A stretch of 64,000 bases of DNA. It comes from Leifsonia aquatica H1aii (GTDB taxonomy: Bacteria > Actinomycetota > Actinomycetes > Actinomycetales > Microbacteriaceae). Location of the stretch: positions 25,838-89,837 of the forward strand of contig NZ_AYMR01000024.1 in assembly GCF_000633535.1 (NCBI RefSeq). Reading direction: 5' to 3'. Position numbers and translations under genes: made by a program. Shown here piece after piece: positions 33,858-44,095 of the stretch. Under the pieces are notes generated by a model. It was not told where the DNA came from and did no database searches. It saw nothing but the letters and a program-made list of their open reading frames with translations. Each line of letters starts with the position of its first letter. Position 1 is the stretch's first letter.

Positions 33858-35408
33858 TCAGGTGAGGGGTGTGGGGAGGGCGGCGTCGGCGGCGTCGAGC
33901 AGGGTGCCGGAGGCGACGAGCGCGACGGCGGCCTCGATCTCGGGGGAGAGGTAGCGGTCCGGGCCGGGCCCGGCCACCGACTCTCGCAGCGCAGCGGTCA
34001 CGGCACCGGTGGCAGGGCCCTGCACGAGAGGTGCGCGCAGATCGGCGCCGCGCGAGGCGGTGAGCACCTCGATCGCGAGCACCCGGGTCAGCCCATCGAC
34101 GGCACGGCGGAGCTTGCGGCCGGCGGCCCAGCCCATCGACACGTGATCCTCCTGCATGGCGGAGGACGGGATGGAGTCTGCCGATGCCGGAGTCGCGAGC
34201 CGCTTCAGCTCCGAGACGATGCCCGCCGCGGTGTACTGCGCGATCATCAGTCCGGAGTCGACCCCCACCTCGTGGGCGAGGAACGGCGGCAGCCCCTGGT
34301 TGCGGGCCGGGTCGAGGAAGCGGTCGGTGCGGCGCTCGGACATGCTCGCCACGTCCGCCACCACGATCGCCAGGAAGTCGAGCACGTACGCGACGGGCGC
34401 GCCGTGGAAGTTGCCGTTCGACTCGACCCGGCCGTCGAGGGTCAGCACCGGGTTGTCGATCGCCGCGGCCAGCTCGCGATCGGCGACGGTGGTCGCGTGG
34501 GCGACGGTGTCTCGTGCTCCGCCGTGCACCTGGGGAGCGCAGCGCAACGAGTAGGCGTCCTGAACCCGGGTGCACTCCGGCCCCTTGTGACTGGCGACGA
34601 GCGGGGAGCCGGCGAGCAGCGCGCGCAGGTTGCCGGCCGAGATCGCCTGGCCGGCCTGGGGGCGCAGCCGCTGCAGGTCGTCGGCGAAGACCGCATCGGT
34701 GCCGAGCAGCGCCTCGACGCTGAGGGCGGCCGCGATGTCGGCGGTGGTCAGCAGGCGCTGGAGGTCGTGCAGGGCGAGGGAGAGCATCCCCAGCATCCCG
34801 TCGGTGCCGTTGATGAGCGCCAGGCCCTCCTTCTCGGCGAGCACCAGCGGCTCGATCCCGGCCGCGGCCAGCGCGTCAGCGGCGTCGACCAGGTCGCCGT
34901 CGACGCGCACCTGGCCCTCGCCCATGGCCGCGAGGGCGCAATGGGCGAGTGGGGCGAGGTCCCCGGAGCAGCCGAGCGAGCCGTACTCCCGGACGATCGG
35001 GGTGATCCCGGCGTTCAGGACGGCGGCGTACGTCTCCACGGTGCGGCGGGTGGCGCCGGCGCGCCCCGTCGCGAGTGTGGCCAGCCGCAGCAGCATGAGG
35101 GCGCGCACGACCTCCCGCTCGACCTCCGGCCCGCTCCCGGCCGCGTGCGAGCGCACGAGGCTCGCCTGCAGCTGGGCGCGGCGCTCGGCGGGGATGAACG
35201 TGGTCGCGAGCGCACCGAACCCGGTCGAGATGCCGTAGTGCGGCGCCACGTCGTCGGCGAGGGCTTCGACGATGGCGCGGGAGGCGCTCACGGCGTCGAG
35301 CGCGCCCGGGTCGAGCTCGATGCGCGCGTCATGGCGGGCGACGGCGACGACGTCCGCGACGGTGAGCGGGGCCGCGCCGACGGTGATGGAGACGGTGGTG
35401 GTGGGCAT
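33858..35408 (-). CDS. hutH: Histidine ammonia-lyase
   Basis: 516 residues. Catalytic Tyr58 sits in [12 protein letters not shown]. The MIO prosthetic group would form from the triad C147-S148-G149 within [14 protein letters not shown]; the first residue is Cys rather than the textbook Ala. It deaminates histidine to urocanate, the first step of the pathway. Length and the C-terminal [20 protein letters not shown] segment are typical. It is the first gene of the minus-strand hut operon; the palindrome at 35461-35480 lies 52 bp upstream of its start. Confidence 0.97.
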   Translation of the reverse strand: MPTTTVSITVGAAPLTVADVVAVARHDARIELDPGALDAVSASRAIVEALADDVAPHYGISTGFGALATTFIPAERRAQLQASLVRSHAAGSGPEVEREVVRALMLLRLATLATGRAGATRRTVETYAAVLNAGITPIVREYGSLGCSGDLAPLAHCALAAMGEGQVRVDGDLVDAADALAAAGIEPLVLAEKEGLALINGTDGMLGMLSLALHDLQRLLTTADIAAALSVEALLGTDAVFADDLQRLRPQAGQAISAGNLRALLAGSPLVASHKGPECTRVQDAYSLRCAPQVHGGARDTVAHATTVADRELAAAIDNPVLTLDGRVESNGNFHGAPVAYVLDFLAIVVADVASMSERRTDRFLDPARNQGLPPFLAHEVGVDSGLMIAQYTAAGIVSELKRLATPASADSIPSSAMQEDHVSMGWAAGRKLRRAVDGLTRVLAIEVLTASRGADLRAPLVQGPATGAVTAALRESVAGPGPDRYLSPEIEAAVALVASGTLLDAADAALPTPLT

Positions 35409-35449
35409 GCTCCGATCCTCGTCGCGGTCGCCTCCCGCCGCGTCGGCTG

Positions 35450-35480
35450 TACACTCTTCGGTGTCCGGGATCCCAGACAC
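35450..35480. promoter_or_regulatory. iclR promoter and predicted hut operator
   Basis: GTGTCCGGGATCCCAGACAC (35461-35480) is a 20-bp palindrome with one mismatched pair. Its inner 16 bp recur unchanged before hutG. On the plus strand a -10-like TACACT (35450-35455) would place the iclR start inside the palindrome, giving autorepression, while hutH on the minus strand sees it from an upstream, activator-like position. Confidence 0.8.
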
Positions 35481-35500
35481 GAGTCGAGCGAGGAGGCCCG

Positions 35501-36259
35501 ATGAGCAAAGTGCCCGCCGCCGAGAACACGCTGCGCATCCTGGGCCATCTGGCCGCGCAGCGCGGTCCCATCCCCGCCGCGAGCATCGCGGGCGCCCTCG
35601 GGCTGCCACGCTCCACGGTCTACCACCTCCTCGCGGTGCTGGGGGATCACGGTTTCGTCCTGCACTTCCCCGAGGCCGGCCGCTTCGGTCTGGGCGTCGC
35701 CGCATACGAGCTCTCGAGCGCCTTCTCCCGGCAGGAACCGCTCAGCCGGCTGGGCCGGCCGATCGTCGCCGGGCTGGTCGATGCGATCGGCGAGTCCGGG
35801 CACGTCGCGGTGCTCCACGGTCGCGATGTCGTCTACATCGTGGAGGAGCGCGCGCCCCGACGTCCTCGGCTGGTCACCGACGTCGGCGTCCGGCTGCCCG
35901 CGCACCTGACCGCGAGCGGCCGGGCCCTGCTCGCGACCCTGCCCGCCGGTCAGCTGCGCGCGCTCTACCCCGACCGCGACGCCTTCGAGGAGCGGACCGG
36001 GGCCGGCCCGCACAGCTACGCGGAGCTGCGCCGCGTGCTGGCCGAGGTGCGCGAGCGCGGCTACGCGACGGAGGACGGCGAGGTCACGCCGGGCTTCGCG
36101 TCGGTCGCGGTCTCGGTGCGCGATCATGCCGGGTGGCCGGCGGCCGGGATCGCCGTGACCTTCCCGCGCGAGAACGTGCGTCCCGACGAGTGGGACGCAC
36201 TCGCCGGACGGGTCCGGGACGCCGCCGCCGAGCTGTCCCGGCGCATCCGCGGCAGCTGA
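35501..36259 (+). CDS. IclR-family regulator of the hut genes
   Basis: 252 residues: winged helix (about 5-65; NTLRILGHLAAQRGPIPAAS, LPRSTVYHLLAVLGDHGFV) and C-terminal effector domain (about 80-248; LTASGRALLATLPAG, DGEVTPGFASVAVSV). It is divergent from hutH. The two identical palindromes before hutG and hutH indicate that it controls the whole pathway, probably in response to histidine or urocanate; that ligand is inferred. RBS AGGAGG precedes the ATG. Confidence 0.93.
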   Translation: MSKVPAAENTLRILGHLAAQRGPIPAASIAGALGLPRSTVYHLLAVLGDHGFVLHFPEAGRFGLGVAAYELSSAFSRQEPLSRLGRPIVAGLVDAIGESGHVAVLHGRDVVYIVEERAPRRPRLVTDVGVRLPAHLTASGRALLATLPAGQLRALYPDRDAFEERTGAGPHSYAELRRVLAEVRERGYATEDGEVTPGFASVAVSVRDHAGWPAAGIAVTFPRENVRPDEWDALAGRVRDAAAELSRRIRGS

Positions 36260-36283
36260 GCGCCCGCGACGCGCAACCCGCTT

Positions 36284-36329
36284 GTCACGACACGCCGCCC
36301 CGCCCGGGGCGGAGGCGGCGTGTCGTGAC
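36284..36329. repeat. Family B palindrome, copy 1
   Basis: Perfect 16-bp arms GTCACGACACGCCGCC (36284-36299) and 36314-36329, 14-nt GC loop, starting 25 bp after the iclR stop. Flanking CGCAA/TTGCG bases extend the pairing imperfectly to about 36272-36342. Related copies are at 39344-39401 and 41843-41897. Confidence 0.9.
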
Positions 36330-36379
36330 GAATGGATTGCGGGAGGGCTGAGGGTGCACGTGCAGTGAGGGAGGCGGGC

Positions 36380-36427
36380 ATGCATAGATTTGGCATTTCA
36401 CACGACAGTCGTCTACATTCTGTGCAT
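36380..36427 (+). promoter_or_regulatory. Predicted promoter and inverted repeat ahead of the TOMM-type locus
   Basis: -35 TTGGCA (36390-36395) and -10 TACATT (36414-36419) with 18-bp spacing. The pair is bracketed by ATGCATAGA (36380-36388) and TCTGTGCAT (36419-36427), an inverted repeat with one mismatch, and ACGACAGTCGT lies in the spacer. The patch is clearly AT-richer than its surroundings. Confidence 0.6.
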
Positions 36428-36508
36428 ATCCGATGATGGAGCCCGATCTCGAAGGCGAGTCACGCTCCGGATTCGAACGAACCGCCAGGGCGGTCAGCGG
36501 GAGGCGTC

Positions 36509-36610
36509 ATGGAGACGGGTGCGAGTTTCGAGCTGGTCGGCACGACCTGTCGAGACATGCGCGCGGTGGGACGATGGTCCTCGCCGAGAGCGTCCTCGTG
36601 CGCCACGTGA
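36509..36610 (+). CDS. Candidate 33-residue precursor peptide (micro-ORF)
   Basis: The ATG at 36509 follows GGGAGG (36499-36504) by four bases and opens 33 codons. The peptide begins METGASFELVGTTCRDMRAV and ends with a Ser/Thr/Cys-rich tail, WSSPRASSCAT. It ends 40 bp before the TOMM-type E1-like gene, whose partner substrates are peptides with Cys/Ser/Thr-rich cores. A competing micro-ORF in another frame (ATG 36574 to TGA 36654, 26 codons, starting MVLAESVLVRHV) overlaps the downstream GTG and has similar codon bias but a weak ribosome site. At most one of the two is probably real. Confidence 0.4.
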   Translation: METGASFELVGTTCRDMRAVGRWSSPRASSCAT

Positions 36611-36650
36611 AGCCCGTCGTCCCTGACCGAGAGCCCACGGAGGCTGCAAC

Positions 36651-37652
36651 GTGACTGCACAGATGCGGTATTCGATATCGCCACAGGTTCATCTCGGGAC
36701 CGCGCGCGACGCGGTCTTCGTGTTCGACGCGGAGTCCGCGACTCGGATGAGCGCTCCCGGGCTGGTTCCGTTCGTGTCGCGCCTGAATGAGACGCTCGGG
36801 GCGTCATCCGACGGATTCGACGTTCATGAGATCGCCGAACGCTTCGGCCTATCCGCGGATGAACTGGCACCGCTGCTCGACCGCCTGGTCACAGTGAAGA
36901 TGCTGGTCCGCCACACGGCCGCCACCTCGGCATTCGCGAAGCTCGCCGAGGCGAGTGCCGGCGGGCTGCTGACGGCTCAGCAGATACAGGCGAACATCGA
37001 CGCGTGCCGGATCGGAATCGCGGCGCCGGAAGGATCGGTGCTCTCCCGCACGATCACCACCGCGCTCCTCGGACTCGGGCTCTCCGTCGGAGAGCCGGCC
37101 CACGCGGATCTCGTGGTCGTCGTCGGCGACTCACCGATCGATCCGGCGCTGTTCGAGTTCAATCGGCGCGCCCTGGAAACGGAGGGGCCACCGTGGCTCG
37201 CGGTGACCCCGTTCGACGGGGGGAACGCCTGGGTGGGTCCTCTCCACATTCCGATGCGGTCGGCGTGCTACACCTGCTTCCACCTGCGGCGGTCCGCGGA
37301 CTTTCCGGACGAGGTCATCCGCGACGAGCTCCCCGAGCTCCGGGGCCTCGGTTCCGGTCGCGCGACCGCGACGGAACACCCGATCGACCTCATCGCGGCG
37401 GGGGTGGCCGTCACCATCGTGAGCGAATGGGCGGCGTTGCGTCAGCACGCCCCATCGGCGGCGCCGGGAGCAGTGACCACGATCAGCGTGGAGAGGTCGG
37501 GCGTCTCCCTCCGGTGGCACCGAACGCTCCGGGTCCCTCGCTGTCCGGACTGCTCACCCGCCGCTGGGTCGAGCGTGCCGCGGACCGTGTTCCCCGACGA
37601 GTTCGCATCGTGGGCGCGCAGCGGCGATCCGTCGGGCCCCTTGCATGAGTAG
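36651..37652 (+). CDS. TOMM-type E1-like leader-peptide-binding/cyclodehydratase partner protein
   Basis: 333 residues from a GTG with GGAGG eight bases upstream. Residues about 1-95 look like a RiPP recognition winged helix (VHEIAERFGLSADELAPLLDRLVTVKMLV). Residues about 120-330 are a degenerate ThiF/E1-like domain with VGPLHIPMRSACYTCFHLRR. Two CxxC pairs, C206/C209 and C298/C301, would form the zinc tetracysteine seen in TOMM cyclodehydratase C-proteins (TIGR03882 type). In known systems this protein binds the leader of a precursor and delivers it to a YcaO enzyme that makes azoles; no YcaO is in the window. Codon choice is less biased than its neighbours, so transfer is possible. Confidence 0.8.
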   Translation: MTAQMRYSISPQVHLGTARDAVFVFDAESATRMSAPGLVPFVSRLNETLGASSDGFDVHEIAERFGLSADELAPLLDRLVTVKMLVRHTAATSAFAKLAEASAGGLLTAQQIQANIDACRIGIAAPEGSVLSRTITTALLGLGLSVGEPAHADLVVVVGDSPIDPALFEFNRRALETEGPPWLAVTPFDGGNAWVGPLHIPMRSACYTCFHLRRSADFPDEVIRDELPELRGLGSGRATATEHPIDLIAAGVAVTIVSEWAALRQHAPSAAPGAVTTISVERSGVSLRWHRTLRVPRCPDCSPAAGSSVPRTVFPDEFASWARSGDPSGPLHE

Positions 37653-37689
37653 CTGACGACGAGAAGAAGCGGGGCGGAGCGATTCGCGC

Positions 37690-38880
37690 TCATCCCTCGG
37701 CGAGCGTGAGGGTCGCCTCCTGTTCGCGGCCGCCGCGGACGAAGGTGACGTGCACCTCGTCGCCGGCCTTCGAGGTGATCTGCAGGGCGGTGAGCACGTC
37801 GACGCTGCTCGCCGGAGTGCCGTTCAGCCGGGTGAGCACGTCTCCTGCACGCAGGCCGGCGCTCGCCGCGGGGCCGCCCGCGTCGACCGCCGACACGAAG
37901 AGGCCGTCGGTGATCCCGTAGGCCGCGGCGACGCCCGGCGGGATGGGCAGGACGTCGAGGCCCGCCGTCGGGTAGGAGACCTGGCCGTTCTCGATCAGCT
38001 CGTGCGCGATGCGCATCGCCGACGACTCCGGCACCGCGAACCCGATGCCGACGCTGCCGGTGCTGCTCTGGCCCGCGCTGCCCGGGACCGTCGCGATCGC
38101 CGTGTTGACCCCGATCAGCCGGCCGCGGCAGTCGACGAGCGCGCCTCCCGAGTTGCCCGGGTTGATGGACGCGTCGGTCTGGATCGCGCCGACGAGCACG
38201 GCGTTGCGGTCGTCGTCGCTCGGGACGGGGACGGTGCGGCCGAGCGCGCTCACGATGCCCGCCGTGACCGTGCTGGAGAGACCGAGCGGAGCACCGAGTG
38301 CGACCACGGGCTGGCCGACGGACAGGCCGCCGGAGTCGCCGATGGAGATCACCGGCAACGGCTCGTCGTCGTCGACTTTGACGACGGCCAGGTCGGTCTT
38401 CGGGTCGCGGCCGACCAGCTTCGCGGCCAGGTCGTGGCCGTCGCTGAACCGCACCGAGAGGGATCCGCCCGATGCGGCGGGCGAGATGACGTGGTTGTTG
38501 GTGAGGATGTAGCCGTCGTCGGTGATGATCTCCCCGCTGCCGTTGCTGCGACCTCCCGACGCCGAGGTGACGGAGATGGTGACGATGGTGGGGAGCACGG
38601 CGTTCGCGACCGTGGAGGCGTCGCACGAACCGCTGCTGCCCGCGGTCACGGCGGTCGTCGTGATCGTCCCGGCGATGAAGCCTCCCGCGATCAACGCGAG
38701 GGCGGAGCCTGTGACGAGAAGGGCGGTCGCCCAGGTGGCGCGGGACGCGCGGGCCTCCGTCGGCTGCCCGATGGAGGGAGCCGGGGTCGCTGTCGGAGGG
38801 GCAGGTGGGACCTGCGGGACCGGCTGGGCCGAGCGCTCGTCGCCCGAAGGCGATGCGGGAGTCGGGTCCTGGTCCGTCAT
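37690..38880 (-). CDS. Membrane-anchored HtrA/DegP-like serine protease with PDZ domain
   Basis: 396 residues: Pro-rich cytoplasmic N-terminus (1-48), one helix (about 51-75), trypsin-like domain with triad H130 (TNNHV), D163 (TDLAVV) and S244 (NPGNSGGAL), and a C-terminal PDZ domain (about 300-394; GLRAGDVLTRLNGTPASSVDVL). It degrades or refolds damaged proteins outside the membrane. It is convergent with the TOMM-type gene, 37 bp apart. A role in removing a leader peptide is conceivable but unsupported, because HtrA proteins are general housekeeping enzymes. Confidence 0.93.
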   Translation of the reverse strand: MTDQDPTPASPSGDERSAQPVPQVPPAPPTATPAPSIGQPTEARASRATWATALLVTGSALALIAGGFIAGTITTTAVTAGSSGSCDASTVANAVLPTIVTISVTSASGGRSNGSGEIITDDGYILTNNHVISPAASGGSLSVRFSDGHDLAAKLVGRDPKTDLAVVKVDDDEPLPVISIGDSGGLSVGQPVVALGAPLGLSSTVTAGIVSALGRTVPVPSDDDRNAVLVGAIQTDASINPGNSGGALVDCRGRLIGVNTAIATVPGSAGQSSTGSVGIGFAVPESSAMRIAHELIENGQVSYPTAGLDVLPIPPGVAAAYGITDGLFVSAVDAGGPAASAGLRAGDVLTRLNGTPASSVDVLTALQITSKAGDEVHVTFVRGGREQEATLTLAEG

Positions 38881-38945
38881 GGCGCCTCCTGGTGAGTGTT
38901 GCGCCAGGCTAGCGGCCGGGATGCGCGGGACGCTACTGTCCAGAC

Positions 38946-39332
38946 ATGGTCAGGTTCCTCATCCGCGCGGCGATCTTCGTCGTCACCGCCGCGCTGGGTC
39001 TGCTCGTCGCCGCATGGCTGCTGCCGGGCTTCCACCTGGACTGGAGCGGGGCGCTCATCGCCATCGTGGTGTTCGCGATCGCGCAGAGCGTGCTGGCGCC
39101 GTTCATCTTCAACCTGGCCCGCAAGTACGCGTCGGCGGTCCTGGGAGGCATCGGACTGGTCTCGACGCTCGTCGCCCTGATCATCGCGTCCCTGTTCCCG
39201 GGCGGCATCCGGGTCGACGACTTCGTGACGTGGGCGCTCGCGGCGCTGATCGTGTGGTTCGTGACGGCCCTGGGTGGCTGGCTCCTGCCGATGATCTTCC
39301 TGAAGAAGAAGGTCGCCGCCGCCCGCGCCTGA
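38946..39332 (+). CDS. Phage-holin superfamily IV-like small membrane protein
   Basis: 128 residues with four hydrophobic helices (FLIRAAIFVVTAALGLLVAAWLLPGF at the start) and a basic C-terminus, FLKKKVAAARA. This matches the mycobacterial-type holin family 4 (Phage_holin_4_2), a chromosomal group with no demonstrated lytic role. TACTGT (38934-38939) lies six bases before the ATG, so it may be leaderless. It is divergent from the protease gene; there are no other phage genes nearby. Confidence 0.85.
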   Translation: MVRFLIRAAIFVVTAALGLLVAAWLLPGFHLDWSGALIAIVVFAIAQSVLAPFIFNLARKYASAVLGGIGLVSTLVALIIASLFPGGIRVDDFVTWALAALIVWFVTALGGWLLPMIFLKKKVAAARA

Positions 39333-39343
39333 CCCTCGTTCAT

Positions 39344-39401
39344 CGAGTGGTCACGACACGCCGCGATGAGCGGCGCACGCACGGCGCGTCGTGACCACTC
39401 G
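39344..39401. repeat. Family B palindrome, copy 2
   Basis: Arms CGAGTGGTCACGACACGCCG (39344-39363) and 39382-39401, 20 bp with one mismatch, loop of 18 nt. It fills the space between two convergent genes (stops at 39332 and 39408), so it probably ends transcription from both sides. Confidence 0.88.
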
Positions 39402-39407
39402 CGTGCG

Positions 39408-41771
<2,364 letters not shown>

Positions 41772-41842
41772 CGATGTCTCCCTCGGTCAGGCGAACCCCA
41801 CGCTAGCGCCTGCCGCCGACGGGTGCAGGTCGGCGGTGGTCG

Positions 41843-41897
41843 GTCGCGACACGCCCCTTTTCATCCGGAACCGCCCGGGCCGAGGGCGTGTCTCGAC
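41843..41897. repeat. Family B palindrome, copy 3 (shorter arms)
   Basis: Arms GTCGCGACACGCCC (41843-41856) and GGGCGTGTCTCGAC (41884-41897), 14 bp with one mismatch, long 27-nt spacer. It lies between the UvrA-like gene start and the SRPBCC gene stop. Confidence 0.75.
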
Positions 41898-41929
41898 GGG
41901 TGAGGGAGCGTCATCCACAGGATGCGGCC

Positions 41930-42364
41930 TCACGTGCGGCCGTGCGCGGCCCACTCGAGCCGGCGCAACGACTCCCGGTTGCGGATGAGCAGCACGAGGT
42001 CGGCCAGGGGCCGCGGGATCAGCCGGGCCGGCCCCGCGACGGCGTACTCCTCCATCCGCACCAGGCAGCCGTCGCCCTGCGGTCGCACGTCGATCGCCAC
42101 CCGCTCTTCGCCGAACGGGCGTGTCTTCGCCAGGAGGACCATCCGCCGCGGCGGCTCCCACACGTCCACGCGCGTCTCGTCGTTCAGGACGAACGGCCAG
42201 ACTCCGATGGAGTGGTGCAGCCGGGAGCCGACGGCGGGATAGGTCCCGTCGGCCGCCCGCATCCGCGAGGCACCCACCACCCAGCTCGGGTACACCCACG
42301 GGTCGGCGAGCACGGCGAAGACCTGGGCGGGCGTGCAGCCGAGCCGGCGGACGGTCACGGACAC
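41930..42364 (-). CDS. SRPBCC (START-like) family protein
   Basis: 144 residues from a GTG at 42362-42364. The pattern VTVRRLGCTPAQVFAVLADPWVYPSWVVGASRMRAAD and VDVWEPPRRMVLLAKTRPFG is typical of the polyketide-cyclase/START helix-grip fold that binds hydrophobic ligands. It starts 4 bp after the desaturase-like gene stops, so the two form an operon; it may bind that enzyme's lipid or carotenoid-like substrate. Confidence 0.88.
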   Translation of the reverse strand: MSVTVRRLGCTPAQVFAVLADPWVYPSWVVGASRMRAADGTYPAVGSRLHHSIGVWPFVLNDETRVDVWEPPRRMVLLAKTRPFGEERVAIDVRPQGDGCLVRMEEYAVAGPARLIPRPLADLVLLIRNRESLRRLEWAAHGRT

Positions 42365-42368
42365 GATG

Positions 42369-43832
42369 TCATTCCTCGGGGGCGAGCGACGGCATCCGGG
42401 TCACGCCGAATTCGTGGTGCAGCGCGCTCCGCGCGGCGTAGTAGCCGCCCAGGCCGTGCACGCCCGGTCCGGGGGCGGCGGAGGCGGAGGCGAGATACAG
42501 TCCACGCCCGGGCATCCGCCACGGGTCGACGGCGAGGACCGGTCGGGCGATCAGCTGGCGGAAGTCCGGCAGCCCGGTGGAGATGTCGCCGCCGCGGTAG
42601 TTGGGGTTGTACTGGCCCAGCTGCACGGCGGTCCGAGACGTGCTCGCGAGGATCAGATCGCGGAAGCCGGGAGCGAAGCGCTCGATCTGCCGGATCACCG
42701 CCTCGGTCCGGTCCGCCTCCGAACCGCGGGGGACGTGGGTGTACGCCCAGAGGACGTGTCGACCGGCGGGCGCACGTGAGGAGTCGAACAGTGAGGGCTG
42801 CGAGACCAGGACGTACGGGTCGTCGCCCACCCGGCCGTCGGCCACCTCGCGCTCGGAGCGGGCGACGGCCGACCGCGTCCCGCCCAGGTGCACGGTCGCG
42901 GTCTCGTTCAGCTCCGGGTTCGTCCACGGCACCGGACCCGAGAGCGCGAAGTCCACCTTGCACACGCCGTTGCCGTCGCGGAAACGCGAGATCCGGCGCA
43001 GGTAGCCCGCGGCCAGGCGGTCCTCGCCGAGGCGTGCCGCAGCACGCACATGCGTGTCGAACACGACGATGCGCGACGCAGGGAGGTCGCCCAGACTGGT
43101 GACCTCGGTTCCCGTGACGACCTCGCCGCCGTGGGCCTCCAGATCGGCGACCAGGGCGTTCGCGATGCTCTGCGATCCCCCGAGCGGCACGGGCCAGCCG
43201 CGCGCGTGGCCGTAGGCGGCGAGCGTCAGCCCGGCCGCTGCACCGGCGACGCTCGGGAGGGACAGCGTCGTGTGAGCGAACGCGCCGGTCAGCAGCGCCC
43301 CCGGCTCCTCGGTGCGGAAGGGCAGATCCCACCAGGGGCCGCCCTGCAGCAGAGCGGTCGCGCCGAGCCGGGCGGCGACGAGGGGATGGCGCGGGAGGCC
43401 GACGACGTTCGAACCGGTGAACTGTGCGACCTCGTCGGCATGGCGGGCGAGCGGCCCGATCAGCGCGCGCCAGGCGGGGCCGTCGGGGCCGAGCGCGTCA
43501 GCGGTCCGTTCGATGTCGCGGTAGGCGACCGCGGCACGGCCGCCGTCGAGCGGTTGCGCGTACGAGGCGGTCGGCGTGACGAACCGCACCCGCTCCGCCA
43601 GACCGAACCGGCGGAAGAACCCGGAGGCGAACGCCAGCGGATGCACCGCGGAACAGAGGTCGTGCCGGAAGCCGGGGAGGGTGATCTCCTCGGTGCGCAT
43701 CCCGCCGCCGACGGTGGCGTTGCGCTCGTAGACCCGCACCGCCAGACCGGCCCGGGCGAGCGTCACGGCGGCGGAGAGCCCGTTGGGGCCGGAGCCGATC
43801 ACGACGGCGTCGAGCGGAGATGCGGAAGGCAT
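42369..43832 (-). CDS. Phytoene-desaturase-like FAD oxidoreductase
   Basis: 487 residues from the ATG at 43830-43832 with GGAG five bases upstream. N-terminal FAD motif VVIGSGPNGLSAAVTLA (10-26) and ERNATVGGGMRT; C-terminal GGYYAARSALHH near the flavin end. The family includes carotenoid desaturases and isomerases (CrtI/CrtO/NdpA types). No other carotenoid genes are nearby, so the substrate is open. The SRPBCC gene follows directly. It is divergent from the DEAD-box helicase. Confidence 0.87.
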   Translation of the reverse strand: MPSASPLDAVVIGSGPNGLSAAVTLARAGLAVRVYERNATVGGGMRTEEITLPGFRHDLCSAVHPLAFASGFFRRFGLAERVRFVTPTASYAQPLDGGRAAVAYRDIERTADALGPDGPAWRALIGPLARHADEVAQFTGSNVVGLPRHPLVAARLGATALLQGGPWWDLPFRTEEPGALLTGAFAHTTLSLPSVAGAAAGLTLAAYGHARGWPVPLGGSQSIANALVADLEAHGGEVVTGTEVTSLGDLPASRIVVFDTHVRAAARLGEDRLAAGYLRRISRFRDGNGVCKVDFALSGPVPWTNPELNETATVHLGGTRSAVARSEREVADGRVGDDPYVLVSQPSLFDSSRAPAGRHVLWAYTHVPRGSEADRTEAVIRQIERFAPGFRDLILASTSRTAVQLGQYNPNYRGGDISTGLPDFRQLIARPVLAVDPWRMPGRGLYLASASAAPGPGVHGLGGYYAARSALHHEFGVTRMPSLAPEE

Positions 43833-44095
43833 GACTCCTGTATACCCCGGGGTGCGTCGCCGGACGGGGGGATCGGCAGCCCCTTCACAGCCTCCATCCT
43901 GTATCGTTGTGAGGTCGGCTCTTGGCACCGCGCATGTCGCGCGGATGGGTTTGTAAGTCAAGCGGGCCGGTTCCGCACCCGATCGGTGGTGCGGACAATC
44001 ACGATGTGAACGGCCCCGGACGATGTTCGTCGGGGATTCCCCGGTGCGTTTCTGCGCGCCGCCGCGCACCTGAAACAACCCAGGAAGAATCACGC
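43833..44095 (+). promoter_or_regulatory. Long leader of the DEAD-box helicase gene
   Basis: This 263-bp divergent gap holds no gene. A -10-like TATCGT (43902-43907) would give a leader of about 180 nt, ending with AGGAAG before the ATG at 44096. The leader contains GC-rich inverted stretches such as GCGCGCCGCCGCGC. Long structured leaders are common for cold-inducible helicase genes, but I recognise no named RNA family here. Confidence 0.4.

Noticed and set aside
36433..36654. A 73-codon frame covering the whole leader of the TOMM-type gene
   Set aside because: Its first two thirds have poor codon bias and no ribosome site at the ATG; only its last 26 codons look coding, and these are treated as a separate micro-ORF.
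38946..39332. Holin-like protein as evidence of a prophage
   Set aside because: This holin family is common as a chromosomal membrane protein, and no capsid, integrase, lysin or att site is nearby.
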